Assembly (NCBI GenBank): GCA_030141605.1
Contig: JAQGDQ010002420.1
Coordinates: 1 to 55,831 of the forward strand
Source of the DNA: Tubiluchus corallicola
Taxonomy: Eukaryota; Priapulida; Priapulimorpha; Priapulimorphida; Tubiluchidae
DNA: 55,831 nt
Reading direction: 5' to 3'
Position numbers and translations under genes: made by a program. The notes under the pieces are model-generated. The model searched no databases and was not told the DNA's origin. It worked only from the letters and a program-made list of their open reading frames with translations. Positions within the stretch are counted from its first letter, which is position 1, and each line of letters begins with the position of its first letter. Positions 1-8,987 of this stretch are shown here, one piece after another.

Positions 1-1325
1 TGCAGTGTCGCTGTACATATTCAACACCAGCTTGTGTATTTCCGGCCAATTTTCGGTAAAGGCAAATGAAGCATAAGAGTAAAGGTCAAGAGTGTTGTAA
101 TAAGGGTATTCAGGACACTCAAGTATGGCAAAATACTCGAAATTGGTGCCTATCTCATATCCCCAAAATGTGTTGGACGTAAATAGAAACATCTCGTTAA
201 ACAGCGCAGAATGCACCGCATAGTTATCCACCTCTTTCCTACACTCGTCTTGCCAAGTTTCTATCCTTTTCAGCCATAGGTCTTTATTCTTTATCGTCTC
301 AAACAGTATCGATTTTGCGCCTTTAAAGCTCTCCACATACTTCCTGTGGTATCTTCTTCCATGTCCAAACTGAACCACCGGCAGATCCCAGACCAGCACA
401 AAGTTTAGTTTGCGAGTTTCACCCGGTTTTAGAATCACTTTGGAAGCCACAGCCCCACCCGGAATGCTGTTAAATCCATCGGCAAAACCGCAAGACATCT
501 TCCAGTCCTTTGCAGCATCAGGCGATAACACCCCGTCATCCTTAAACATCTCCCAGGCAATATCCCTATCGTAGACATCAAACGTACTGAGGTGCGATGT
601 AGTAACTCCCTCTTCCTTGAGAGCACTTATGGCAAATGTACCCCTGAATGGAGCAGACTTGTCGATCTGATCATTTGACATCAAAAAAACGGTATCTTCA
701 GATGAAGATTTCTCCGCCCTATTGTGGCTATCACAAGATATGGGAGCGTGAGGAGTGCCTCTGTTGTTGTCATCAAAGAAGCCGTTCATATTGGTAAAGC
801 TCAGCATTATGGAACATTCTGCATCCCTTTCCCCCTATTAGTGAGCGAATATTCAAAAACAGCAGTGGGCAAACTGCTCGCCTTATAATCACCCTTTATC
901 ACAGGAGAGTATTGTTTGCATTCAATGAGAACCGGGATACCGTCGAAATATTCATAAGCGGTGTTTGCAACGGGATACAGTGCATTGTATGTGCCCTTAA
1001 CATGATGGACATTATCATACCTTGACATATCAAACTTATCGCAAACATCCGGCTTTTCACTGTTTAGGGCTGATGCAAACTTTTTGTCGCCATATTTTAA
1101 GTTCACACAAAAGGAATTTGCAGGAATAGTAAAAGTTTTCACCAATCCGGGCTTTATGGTATATGAGCTAAAGTGCCCTTTATAGTCCCTATATATAGCT
1201 CCGGTTCCCATGGTACCAAGAGGTACTCCGGACACCACACCTTTGCCGTACAGCCTTTCATATTTTGGCTTTGTTTGTATCTTGTGATTTTCTCCTATCT
1301 TGTAAGAAACGTATGATCTGCTCAC
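1..1325 (-). pseudogene. GH116 (GBA2-type) beta-glycosidase, 3' end outside window, one frameshift
   Basis: The N-terminal part (about 812-1325) has the GBA2-type signature GVPLGTMGTGAIYRD, and the downstream part (1-810, another frame) reads without a stop to the window edge. The downstream part contains ILECPEYPYYNTLDLYSYAS, matching the block that carries the catalytic nucleophile Glu of GH116 enzymes. The two frames join at about 807-815, where one extra base (VPIM to VSIM) would restore continuity. No signal peptide is visible, so it is probably a cytoplasmic beta-glucosidase or beta-xylosidase acting on imported glycosides. I prefer GTG at 1325 as start, because the longer GTG start at 1364 lies inside the upstream terminator. 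It is the last gene of the GH31-TRAP operon but sits behind that terminator, so expression may depend on read-through. The acid/base Asp lies beyond the window. Confidence 0.8.
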
Positions 1326-1348
1326 CAAAAAGCCCCCGATTTTATAGA

Positions 1349-1389
1349 TAAAAAGAAGCGGCACCGGATATCTGCATCAGGTGCCGCCA
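1349..1389 (-). terminator. Rho-independent terminator after TRAP dctP
   Basis: On the minus strand, GCGGCACC pairs with GGTGCCGC around a 14-base loop and is followed by TTCTTTTTAT. It lies directly behind the dctP stop codon and in front of the GH116 gene, so it would end or attenuate transcription between the two. Confidence 0.8.
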
Positions 1390-1399
1390 TGAAACGCAA

Positions 1400-2440
1400 C
1401 TAATCAAGCTCTATGGCATAAGCCTTGTCGAGCTCCTTTTCACATTTGTCTATCACGTTGACAAACTTGTTGTACCAGCCCTGGTTCTCTTTGGACTTGT
1501 TCAAAAACCAATCCGCCATGCCCTTAGAAGCATCGACAAACATCTTCTTCTCTTCAGGACTTGGAGAGTACACAACGCCTCCCTTCTTCCTGAAAGCCTC
1601 ATACGACAGGCTGTCATGATATTTTGGGTAAGCATAGAGATACTGCTGCAACACCTGAAATCCTTCTGCGACGATCCTCTGATATTCTTTAGGCATGCTC
1701 CTGAGCTTCTGTTCGCTCATCATCCAAACTCCACTCATGTATGAGTGTTGATCCAGGATAATATATTTTAGGTGATCGTGAAGGTTCATAACCACGATGT
1801 CTGTTATGCCATTCTTTGTACCTTCTGCAACTCCGGTACCGAGAGATGTATAAACTTCTGGCCATGACACGCCCGTGGGAGTTGCCCCTAACTGTCTGGT
1901 CAACTCTTGCTGGAGAGGTGCGGGTATGGTTCTGATCTTGAGACCTTTCAAGTCTGACGGAGCTTTTACCTGCTTCTTTGTGGTGGCAAAGTTTCTCCAA
2001 CCTCCGGAATTGGTTATGGTCATTATTCGAACATTCGGCAAGCTCGTCTTCATACCAACCCTGAGGTCTTTTACAAAGTCGTGCTGTTCATAAACACATT
2101 CCGCCACATCATCATTTTTGAACATGTAAGGCAGGTCTAAAACCTCAATGGGGCTCCAAAACAGCGCCGCCTCACCGGCTGTGGTTTGAAATATGTCATA
2201 AACACCACTTTGAACCCCTTCCAAACATTCCCTTGCACTGCTGCAAAGCTGAGCGCCGATAAAAGCCTTGACGGTTATATTCCCATTACTGGCGTTCTCA
2301 ACGTAGTTTTTGAAAGCCATCATACCTATGTAGTTGTAATTATCCTTGCCAGTAACGCTGGGCCACACAAGGGTATAGGTCTTGGCATACGCACTCGCAG
2401 AAAACAGAACCGCAAGTAAAACTAATAATATCCTCTTCAT
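1400..2440 (-). CDS. dctP: TRAP transporter substrate-binding protein (DctP family)
   Basis: Periplasmic solute receptor of 346 residues. It has a clear Sec signal peptide (about residues 1-19, ending ASAYA) and the DctP fold. The family block DLKGLKIRTIPAP includes the Arg that normally pairs with the substrate carboxylate. A strong AAGGAGG ribosome site lies 6-7 bases before ATG. It follows dctM and dctQ in an operon with glycosidases (order Q, M, P), so the likely ligand is a glycoside-derived acid or an oligosaccharide bearing a carboxylate. Substrate identity is inference from context only. Confidence 0.93.
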   Translation of the reverse strand: MKRILLVLLAVLFSASAYAKTYTLVWPSVTGKDNYNYIGMMAFKNYVENASNGNITVKAFIGAQLCSSARECLEGVQSGVYDIFQTTAGEAALFWSPIEVLDLPYMFKNDDVAECVYEQHDFVKDLRVGMKTSLPNVRIMTITNSGGWRNFATTKKQVKAPSDLKGLKIRTIPAPLQQELTRQLGATPTGVSWPEVYTSLGTGVAEGTKNGITDIVVMNLHDHLKYIILDQHSYMSGVWMMSEQKLRSMPKEYQRIVAEGFQVLQQYLYAYPKYHDSLSYEAFRKKGGVVYSPSPEEKKMFVDASKGMADWFLNKSKENQGWYNKFVNVIDKCEKELDKAYAIELD

Positions 2441-2487
2441 AAATCCTCCTTAACTTATATTAACAAACTTGTCATCCGGCTTTAAAA

Positions 2488-3774
2488 TTATCTAAAAAGC
2501 AAATTTGGCAAAAACAGCACCAGTCCAGGTATAAATGTAATTAAAAATACAACAAATATCTCCACAGCAATGAACGGCAGGATAAATTTTGATATGGTCA
2601 TCACCTTTGAACCGCTAACGGATGATGCCACAAATAGTACTAGCCCCATAGGCGGAGTAGCAAGGCCTATGGTGACATTCACGCACATAACTATAGCAAA
2701 ATGAACTGGGTCAACCCCAAGATCCATCATAATAGGCTGCAAAATCGGTCCAAGTATCAATATTGCAGGGCCCGCATCCAAAAACATCCCTATGAAGAAC
2801 AAAAATATATTCACAAGAAACAGTATGAGATAGGTGTTGGAATTTGCCCCTATTACTTTTTCTGCTATTATGCTCGGCGTTTCAGAGTAGCTCACCACAA
2901 ATGAAAACGCTTGGGCTGCCGCAACGAGCAGCAGTATTGCACTGGCTTGAATCGCAGCTCGTTTAAATATTGGCCCTAAGTCCTTCACGTTTAGGGTACG
3001 TTTCACGATCAAGCCCACCAGGAGCGCATACGCAACAGCAACGGCGGCAGCTTCAGTAGGGGTAAACCAACCGCTCAGTATCCCTCCTAGTAATATCACA
3101 GGTGTCATGAGCGGCCAAAAAGCTATCTGTAAGCTCCTACCTCTCTCTTTCCAGCTGCATTTTTCATTTGCCGGGGCAAAGTTATACTTCTTCGACATAA
3201 AATATGTCACCGTCATCAAAGCCCCGCCCATGAGCAGACCTGGCAAAAGCCCTGCGGCAAACATTTCGCCCAAATTCACATTCATAACGAACGAATATAA
3301 CACCATCAGACCGCTAGGAGGTATGATGGGCCCGATAACGGACGAAGCCGCCGTAACCGCTGCGGCAAAGGATTTTGAATAACCGTTCCTCTCCATGGCG
3401 GGGATAAGCATGGAGCCTATGGCGGAAGTATCCGCAACGGCGGAACCGCTAAGACCTGCAAAAAGGATAGATGAGGCAATATTCACCTGGGCCAAACCAC
3501 CTCGGAAATGCCCTATCATGGATTTGGAAAAATCAACCAATGCCTTTGTCGTGCCTCCGTGGTTCATCACCTCTCCGGCGAGGATGAAGAACGGCAACGC
3601 CATTATGGGAAACGAATTAATACCGCCAAATATTCTACCCATTAGCCCCTTGAGCAGCATCGGCTCCGTGACCTGCAAGTAAATGCCTGAAGCCAAAAGC
3701 ATCCCGAAAAATACCGGTACACTCAAGATTAAAGCGACAATGAATATCCAAAAATATATAGTTGCGATCATCAT
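2488..3774 (-). CDS. dctM: TRAP transporter large permease (DctM family)
   Basis: Integral membrane protein of about 428 residues and the usual DctM length, hydrophobic throughout with roughly 12 helices. It has the family patterns GLSGSAVADTSAIGSMLIPAM and PPSGLMVLYS, and a duplicated half near PATPPMG-like loops. It forms the sodium- or proton-driven transport channel with the neighbouring DctQ and the receptor DctP. The gene starts with ATGATG behind GAGGAGG; the second ATG (3771) has the better spacing. Gap to dctP is 47 bases and to dctQ 65 bases. Confidence 0.94.
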   Translation of the reverse strand: MMIATIYFWIFIVALILSVPVFFGMLLASGIYLQVTEPMLLKGLMGRIFGGINSFPIMALPFFILAGEVMNHGGTTKALVDFSKSMIGHFRGGLAQVNIASSILFAGLSGSAVADTSAIGSMLIPAMERNGYSKSFAAAVTAASSVIGPIIPPSGLMVLYSFVMNVNLGEMFAAGLLPGLLMGGALMTVTYFMSKKYNFAPANEKCSWKERGRSLQIAFWPLMTPVILLGGILSGWFTPTEAAAVAVAYALLVGLIVKRTLNVKDLGPIFKRAAIQASAILLLVAAAQAFSFVVSYSETPSIIAEKVIGANSNTYLILFLVNIFLFFIGMFLDAGPAILILGPILQPIMMDLGVDPVHFAIVMCVNVTIGLATPPMGLVLFVASSVSGSKVMTISKFILPFIAVEIFVVFLITFIPGLVLFLPNLLFR

Positions 3775-3839
3775 TCCTCCTCAAGAAAAAGTCCGGCCAA
3801 ACAAAACCAGAAAACAACACCTATTGCGCCACAGGAGCG

Positions 3840-4541
3840 TCATATCTTAACATCGCTATGGTCTTCCAACTCTACTTCCGCTTCATGAAAAGACTCTTGG
3901 ATATTCAGCATACGGTGATAATTTTTGCCGTTCATCAACTCCATGATAAACATCAAACCCTTCTGCATTGATGCAACAAGCATCGATGCAATACCTATGG
4001 GTAGAGCAACATATATCCAGATAAGCTTAAAGCCCATGGAGCCGGAAGTTGAGTAAAAGCCGTTCTTGACAAAAATAAGACTGAGATGGAGCATCCCCAT
4101 TAAGACGACCAGCTCAATTATAAACACGAGCCCACTCAAAGCCGCCCTACCCCTCAACGGCAACTTCTCCATGATAATATCTATATTCACCAAAAGGCTA
4201 TGCTTGTAGGCGTAAGGCGCCACGAGAAAACACATCCACACCATCATATAAAGCGCCAATTCTTCTCCCCAGCTAGGGGCTACAAAAAACTTACGCATAA
4301 ACACCTGATAAAATATGGTGGCAGTCATAATGAACAGGGAAGAGATTGCCAAAATAAGGAATATTTTGAACACAAAGTTGGTAATGCGGTCAAGTCCAAA
4401 AAGAATCTTCTCCAGCACAAATTCCGCCCGCTTAGGCACAAGAGCCAACGACACCAGCGACACCGCAGTAAAGAGTATTATGAACAATATAAACACCTTC
4501 CACTCAGCGGATATATCTTTCAGAAAGCCAAACCAAGTCAT
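3840..4541 (-). CDS. dctQ: TRAP transporter small permease (DctQ family), long form
   Basis: 233 residues, clearly longer than the 150-170 usual for DctQ. The core from about residue 60 on is ordinary: a four-helix DctQ domain with the family motif WGEELALYMMVW. In front is an additional hydrophobic segment (about residues 18-36), and at the end a charged tail rich in Glu and Asp. ATG overlaps the stop of the upstream deacetylase gene as ATGA and has GGAGG five bases upstream, so translation is coupled. It is the small membrane subunit partnering DctM at 2488-3774. The function of the extra N-terminal helix is unknown. Confidence 0.9.
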   Translation of the reverse strand: MTWFGFLKDISAEWKVFILFIILFTAVSLVSLALVPKRAEFVLEKILFGLDRITNFVFKIFLILAISSLFIMTATIFYQVFMRKFFVAPSWGEELALYMMVWMCFLVAPYAYKHSLLVNIDIIMEKLPLRGRAALSGLVFIIELVVLMGMLHLSLIFVKNGFYSTSGSMGFKLIWIYVALPIGIASMLVASMQKGLMFIMELMNGKNYHRMLNIQESFHEAEVELEDHSDVKI

Positions 4542-5404
4542 AATACCTCCAACAGGCTTTTTATGTCCGTGACGATAAGGCCGGAGTTTCTCAAAGACTC
4601 AATAAATTTCTCATCAGAAAACATCTCGTACTCCATCCTTCTTAAAAATGCATTATGCGGGGCAATGTGATACATATCCGCACAAGTATCCGGATGTATC
4701 GACAAGAAATGTATTCCCCTGGGCAAGTTCGTATACATTTTGTAGTAAAAATCCCTGACATCCGCACCATCCTCGAGATGACCGGGCGTCATTACAAAGC
4801 TATCGAATTTCAACGGGAGCTTAGATCCATAAATCTTAAACATCTCCTCATAAGCAGAAGCCTCTACTCCCGTGGGGTAGAAGAACTCCGCAAATGAAGC
4901 AGAATCCCGTACAAGCACGGGCAATACCTCGTACTCCTCACAAACACTCATGAACGCTTCCACAACATTCGGGAGCATAGCTGCACCCATGTGCGCATCA
5001 GCGTGACTCAGCCTGATACCATCCGCAAGCGCTCTGTCAAACTGAGCTCTAATCTCCGATTTGGCGTCACTTGGGGTGACATTGTTCAAAACTTGCAGGT
5101 TTTTCGAATGAAGATACCCAGAAGCATCAGTCAGTGACTTGCCATTTGTAAGACCTCTCCATCGATAGCTCTTCCACTCACTTGTAAGGGTTATGTGGAT
5201 ACCCACATCAACTTCAGCATCAAGCCGCCTGTAAAACTCCAAAACTCGGATAATACGGACATACTACCATGACAGATCCACAAGAAACGGTACCCTTTGT
5301 GCTCATAAGCAGGAGAATTCATTTGAACCATGACTCATCCCCAAATCATCCACATGAGGAACCACAACGACAGAACGCTCAAGCATATCTTTAGATACAG
5401 GCAC
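4538..5404 (-). pseudogene. ChbG/YdjC-family carbohydrate deacetylase, two frameshifts
   Basis: YdjC-type deacetylases remove acetyl groups from oligosaccharides such as diacetylchitobiose. The N-terminal metal motif is visible as HVDDLGMSHG (from about 5350), then TKGTVSCGS and, in a third frame, VGIHITLTSEW and RLSHADAHMGA, which supply the Asp and His ligands. Three frames must be joined, with breaks near 5315-5320 and 5240-5250. GTG at 5404 follows GAGGTG with good spacing; ATG at 5386 is the alternative. It sits between the NagB-like gene and dctQ, overlapping both. Whether it is a true pseudogene or a victim of sequence errors is open. Confidence 0.8.
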
Positions 5405-5409
5405 GTCAA

Positions 5410-6264
5410 TCACCTCAAAACAGGCTCGGGCATATCGAGTACACCTCTAGTAACGCCAACACTAACATCACAATGTCTCTGTACCAGTGAAGCGGGAAAA
5501 GCCCCGGTAATATCGCCGAATAGCATCCTACGCAATGCAGCACAATGCCAATCTCTGTTCATAAATATTCTGATCTTTTCAGCGCTCAAAATCTCCTTCA
5601 TCCCCACAGTAATGGCAAACTTAGGCATCCTCAAAGTATTGCCCCTTGCAGCAGTAACGGAGTTGATAGTGATGCTCATCTCACGGAGTTGGACAATTCT
5701 AGTCTCGAGCGATGCAAAAAGATCAGGATCCTCATAACCTTCCAAGGGGTCGTTAAAAGCCAAATGTCCCGTTATTCCAACACCTGCATATGTGACGTCC
5801 ACGCCATGTTCTTTGATAATATCAGTATATTCGTTGATATCGTCAGGTTTTGGAAAATAACATTCCGGTCTCCTATGCGTCTCCAGCTTGTTAATGAGAT
5901 GCTCATCGATGTGGCTGCGGAAGCTCAATGGGTCTTCTCTCGGTATCCACTTGCAGGATGGTGTCAAATACTCATCCATACCGAGCAGGATAAGACCGCT
6001 GAGGTCTATATTATCCTTGATCGCCTTTTCAGCCATTATGTCGTACTGCCCAACAGGCCCTACAGGAACTATAAACACAGCCCTTTTCTTCCCTTTGGAC
6101 ATGATAGTTGAGTAATCTTCAAGCATCTTTTCAGCGATGCTATTTATCATCTCTTCATTCTTCTCAAAAACTTCCACGGGGAAGGGGGAGCATCTGACAA
6201 CCTCTTCCCCGGTCATGCCAAGAGCCTTTTCGCTCAGAGAGCTCAACCCATAGTAAAAACTCAT
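5410..6264 (-). CDS. Glucosamine-6-phosphate deaminase/6-phosphogluconolactonase-like protein
   Basis: 284 residues of the NagB/RpiA/SOL fold. GMDEYL carries the conserved Asp of the first NagB active-site motif and GITGHLAFNDP corresponds to the second. In E. coli NagB that motif reads DGHIAFNE; here the Asp before Gly-His is Thr and the Glu is Asp, so two active-site residues differ while the His is kept. This makes plain GlcN6P deamination uncertain; another sugar-phosphate isomerisation or hydrolysis is possible. AGGGG lies before ATG, nine bases behind the GH31 stop, and the stop overlaps the start region of the deacetylase gene. A link to amino-sugar use would fit the neighbouring deacetylase. 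Confidence 0.8.
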   Translation of the reverse strand: MSFYYGLSSLSEKALGMTGEEVVRCSPFPVEVFEKNEEMINSIAEKMLEDYSTIMSKGKKRAVFIVPVGPVGQYDIMAEKAIKDNIDLSGLILLGMDEYLTPSCKWIPREDPLSFRSHIDEHLINKLETHRRPECYFPKPDDINEYTDIIKEHGVDVTYAGVGITGHLAFNDPLEGYEDPDLFASLETRIVQLREMSITINSVTAARGNTLRMPKFAITVGMKEILSAEKIRIFMNRDWHCAALRRMLFGDITGAFPASLVQRHCDVSVGVTRGVLDMPEPVLR

Positions 6265-6273
6265 AAATACCCC

Positions 6274-8490
6274 TTACCTGACAAACAGGACGTCACCCTT
6301 CACAAGAACGTCCGCCTTTCCATAAACTTTGTAGGAGACTTTCCCCGTTTTAAAAGCTATTTCCGCATGAGCATCAAAGACGGTCACTTTAATATCTTCA
6401 TCCTCATAGTTTTTATTGGGCACGCCGTAAATGCCGACAAAATCTAAAGTGCCGGTTGAGGCAAACTCTCCGGTATGTTGAACCTTCGGGGCAAACTTTA
6501 TCACCGCCCCATCTGCCACAAATACGGGCGCTCTATCCAGTTCGTACACAGAATCTACGACAACCCCTCCCCTGACAGATTCTCCAGTAAAGAAGTTGTA
6601 GAATGTGCCTTCGGGCAGCATATAGTTCGCACGCCCGCCCTCGGCTATTATCGGAGCACAAAAGATATCGTCCCCGAGCATATATTGGTACTCATAGCTC
6701 CAGAGTTCTTTATTGTTCGGATAAGCTAAAGGCATTGCCCGCACAATGGGGATCCCGTAGGCATTAGCTTGTTTGCCAGCATTCATTATGTATGGAATGA
6801 GGGAGTATCTATAGCCCAACCATTCCCTGGCAATCCTAATCCCTTCGTCGCCAAAGATCCAAGGCTCTCTATCCCCGATACCGTGAAATCTGGTATGGGA
6901 TGCGAGTATTCCGGCCTGCATATAACGCACAAATATCTCTAGGTTTGGCTGCTCTCCATAAAACCCTCCGATGTCGTAGGAATAGTACGCAGCGCCACAA
7001 AGACCCCAAGACAGATTGCCCATAATAGCCCCTCCCAGACCACCAAAGCTTGTCTGAGAGTCTGCCGACCACTGAGCTCCATACTTTTGGGAACCGGTCC
7101 AACCGCTCCTGCCCCACAGGACTGCATTGCCTGCCCCCATCTTTTCTTCTAAAGCTTCGAAGCAAGCTCTGTTATAAATCAGACCCAAGGCATTGTGATA
7201 GTATCTACCGCTGTCGCCATTTAGAGCTATCATGTCAGCTTCCACCTGTTCGCCAAAGTCAGGCTTGAGACAGGAAACACCCATATCGACCATCTTGTGT
7301 ATCTCTTCCTTCCACCACTTTACCATCTCAGGGTTTGTAAAATCATATATGCCGCTCTCGGGCAAAGGAGTCAAAACCTCCCCAAAAGGAGCCATATCCC
7401 ACTCAAACTTCGAAGGTGAACCGTCACTATTTTTTAGCAGAAAATCTTTGTCCGCAAGCTCAGAAAAACGCTCGTGATCAACGGATAAGTTTGGATACAG
7501 CCAGCAGTTGACATGAAAATTCAGGTCTTTCAAGTCTTTAGTAGATTTTTCGGGATCGTCAAACCGTTTTTTGTCCCATTCAAAGATAAATCTAGTGTCA
7601 GTATCCTGCCAAGCCCTGCCGTCGTAAGAGATAACATCTGCAGGCAGTTTTTTATCACGAAAAGTTTTCGCAGCCTCATAAGCGTCATCAGGGGTTGCAT
7701 AATATGCTTTTGATATCCAAGCCCCGTAAGACCAAAGCGGCAATATCGGGGGACGACCCGTAAGCTCAGTATATTTATACAGCATGGAAGCAGGTGTCGC
7801 AGCTCCAAATAGGAACAGGTCAAAAACCTCATCCTCCGTTTCAAGAATGTAAGATATGTGAGACAACGGAGCATATCCTATCGCATGCTTCGTGTCAGCA
7901 GTGGTGTGAAGATATATGCCCCAGCCCTTTGGGCTCCAAGCAAATGGAGTGTTTTTGTAAGTCTCCTCGTGATTGACACCCAAGGAATCTTCGTTTCTGT
8001 TCAGTATCAGCGCGCCGCGATGATTTAGTGCCTCGTGCTTTTCGCCTAAACCGTAAACCTTCTCCCCCAAAGGCAAGTCGAAACTGAACGTAAAACCGTT
8101 TGAAGTCGCAGCAATCGGAGGAAATTTAAACCTTTTGGTAAAGTAACTATCTGAAGAAGGAGAGAGCAGGACAGAACTGCCCATCAGCAGACTAACGCGC
8201 AGAGGAGACTTCTCCAATCGCAAAGTGTAACCTCCAGCTTTGACGTCGTAGCCCTCTTCATTGATGACGACCTCCAAACTCGCACGCTCATACTTCTCTA
8301 TTATCCCGTACTCATTCCTGTTCGCAGAATTGTTTATGGAAAATCTGAAAACACCACAACCATTAGAGGTCACCACAGCAGAACCAGCACTCGTCTGAAA
8401 ACTAAAACAATCATGAAATATCTTGGCGTCAGTAATCTCATCAATAGGAGCAACCTTATCAACATCAACCAAAAGTCTATTCATCTTCAT
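6274..8490 (-). CDS. yicI: Glycoside hydrolase family 31, alpha-xylosidase (YicI-like)
   Basis: 738 residues with the full family 31 layout: N-terminal beta-sandwich (about 1-250), catalytic barrel and C-terminal beta domains. The nucleophile motif is CLKPDFGE, the YicI-type variant seen in alpha-xylosidases, and the acid/base Asp lies in QWSADSQTSF. SHTRFHG and PLWSYGAWISK are further family blocks. There is no signal peptide, so it acts in the cytoplasm on imported oligosaccharides, plausibly xyloglucan-type xylosyl-glucose. First gene of the operon, GGAGG upstream, with a leader of about 350 bases between promoter and start. Confidence 0.92.
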   Translation of the reverse strand: MKMNRLLVDVDKVAPIDEITDAKIFHDCFSFQTSAGSAVVTSNGCGVFRFSINNSANRNEYGIIEKYERASLEVVINEEGYDVKAGGYTLRLEKSPLRVSLLMGSSVLLSPSSDSYFTKRFKFPPIAATSNGFTFSFDLPLGEKVYGLGEKHEALNHRGALILNRNEDSLGVNHEETYKNTPFAWSPKGWGIYLHTTADTKHAIGYAPLSHISYILETEDEVFDLFLFGAATPASMLYKYTELTGRPPILPLWSYGAWISKAYYATPDDAYEAAKTFRDKKLPADVISYDGRAWQDTDTRFIFEWDKKRFDDPEKSTKDLKDLNFHVNCWLYPNLSVDHERFSELADKDFLLKNSDGSPSKFEWDMAPFGEVLTPLPESGIYDFTNPEMVKWWKEEIHKMVDMGVSCLKPDFGEQVEADMIALNGDSGRYYHNALGLIYNRACFEALEEKMGAGNAVLWGRSGWTGSQKYGAQWSADSQTSFGGLGGAIMGNLSWGLCGAAYYSYDIGGFYGEQPNLEIFVRYMQAGILASHTRFHGIGDREPWIFGDEGIRIAREWLGYRYSLIPYIMNAGKQANAYGIPIVRAMPLAYPNNKELWSYEYQYMLGDDIFCAPIIAEGGRANYMLPEGTFYNFFTGESVRGGVVVDSVYELDRAPVFVADGAVIKFAPKVQHTGEFASTGTLDFVGIYGVPNKNYEDEDIKVTVFDAHAEIAFKTGKVSYKVYGKADVLVKGDVLFVR

Positions 8491-8654
8491 AGCTCATTGC
8501 CTCCAAAAAGCCACAGGGCAGAATATAAAAAAACCACCATACGCGCGATATTACGAAAAATCGCACAAAACACCACACCCGACCGAGCGGTAATAAAATA
8601 CGCAAAAACACACATCGACAAGCACCACTCAAAGCTTGCACGTCAAATTAAAGT

Positions 8655-8796
8655 CTTCCTCCCCCGCAAGCGAAAAATGCCTATTTTTTTATGTTGATGC
8701 ACCATTCTGGAATGCCTTCCTCCCCCGCAAGCGAAAACGACCACTCTTAGCCACCATCCCCATGCAAAACAGATGCTCCCTCACACACAAGCAAAA
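8655..8796. repeat. Three copies of a 22-base motif at 60-61 base spacing in the GH31 operon leader
   Basis: CTTCCTCCCCCGCAAGCGAA (plus two A) occurs exactly at 8655-8676 and 8716-8737, and a decayed copy (CTCCCTCACACACAAGCAAAA) lies at 8776-8796. Spacing is 61 and 60 bases. The stretch 8491-8987 otherwise holds no gene, only the operon promoter. The period resembles a type I-E CRISPR array and the core is weakly palindromic (CGCAAGCG), but there are only three units and no cas gene in the window. It could equally be an element of the mRNA leader. Confidence 0.55.
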
Positions 8797-8852
8797 AATA
8801 ACAAACAACTATATATAATAACCAATTCAGAACATTTTTATAATAACAAATA

Positions 8853-8881
8853 CTTATAGTTCATAAATGTAATATTGTCAA
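8853..8881 (-). promoter_or_regulatory. Sigma-70 promoter of the GH31-TRAP operon with internal operator
   Basis: Minus strand TTGACA (8881-8876), 17-base spacer, TATAAG (8858-8853). The spacer contains AATATTACATTT, the reverse complement of a 12-mer also found in the divergent promoter at 9833-9861. This places a probable DeoR-family operator between -35 and -10. Confidence 0.75.
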
Positions 8882-8987
8882 CATATTTCTACCATATTTG
8901 TTGTTTTTCTAACAAAGGCAAGGTTTGGGCTCAAATCTTCTATCAAGGTTTGGCGTAGGAAATTAAATACATCGCATTCGGCTTTAA

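Noticed and set aside
435-626. Short minus-strand frame of 63 codons
   Set aside because: It overlaps the better frame of the GH116 catalytic region, which runs unbroken from 810 to 1 and matches the family.
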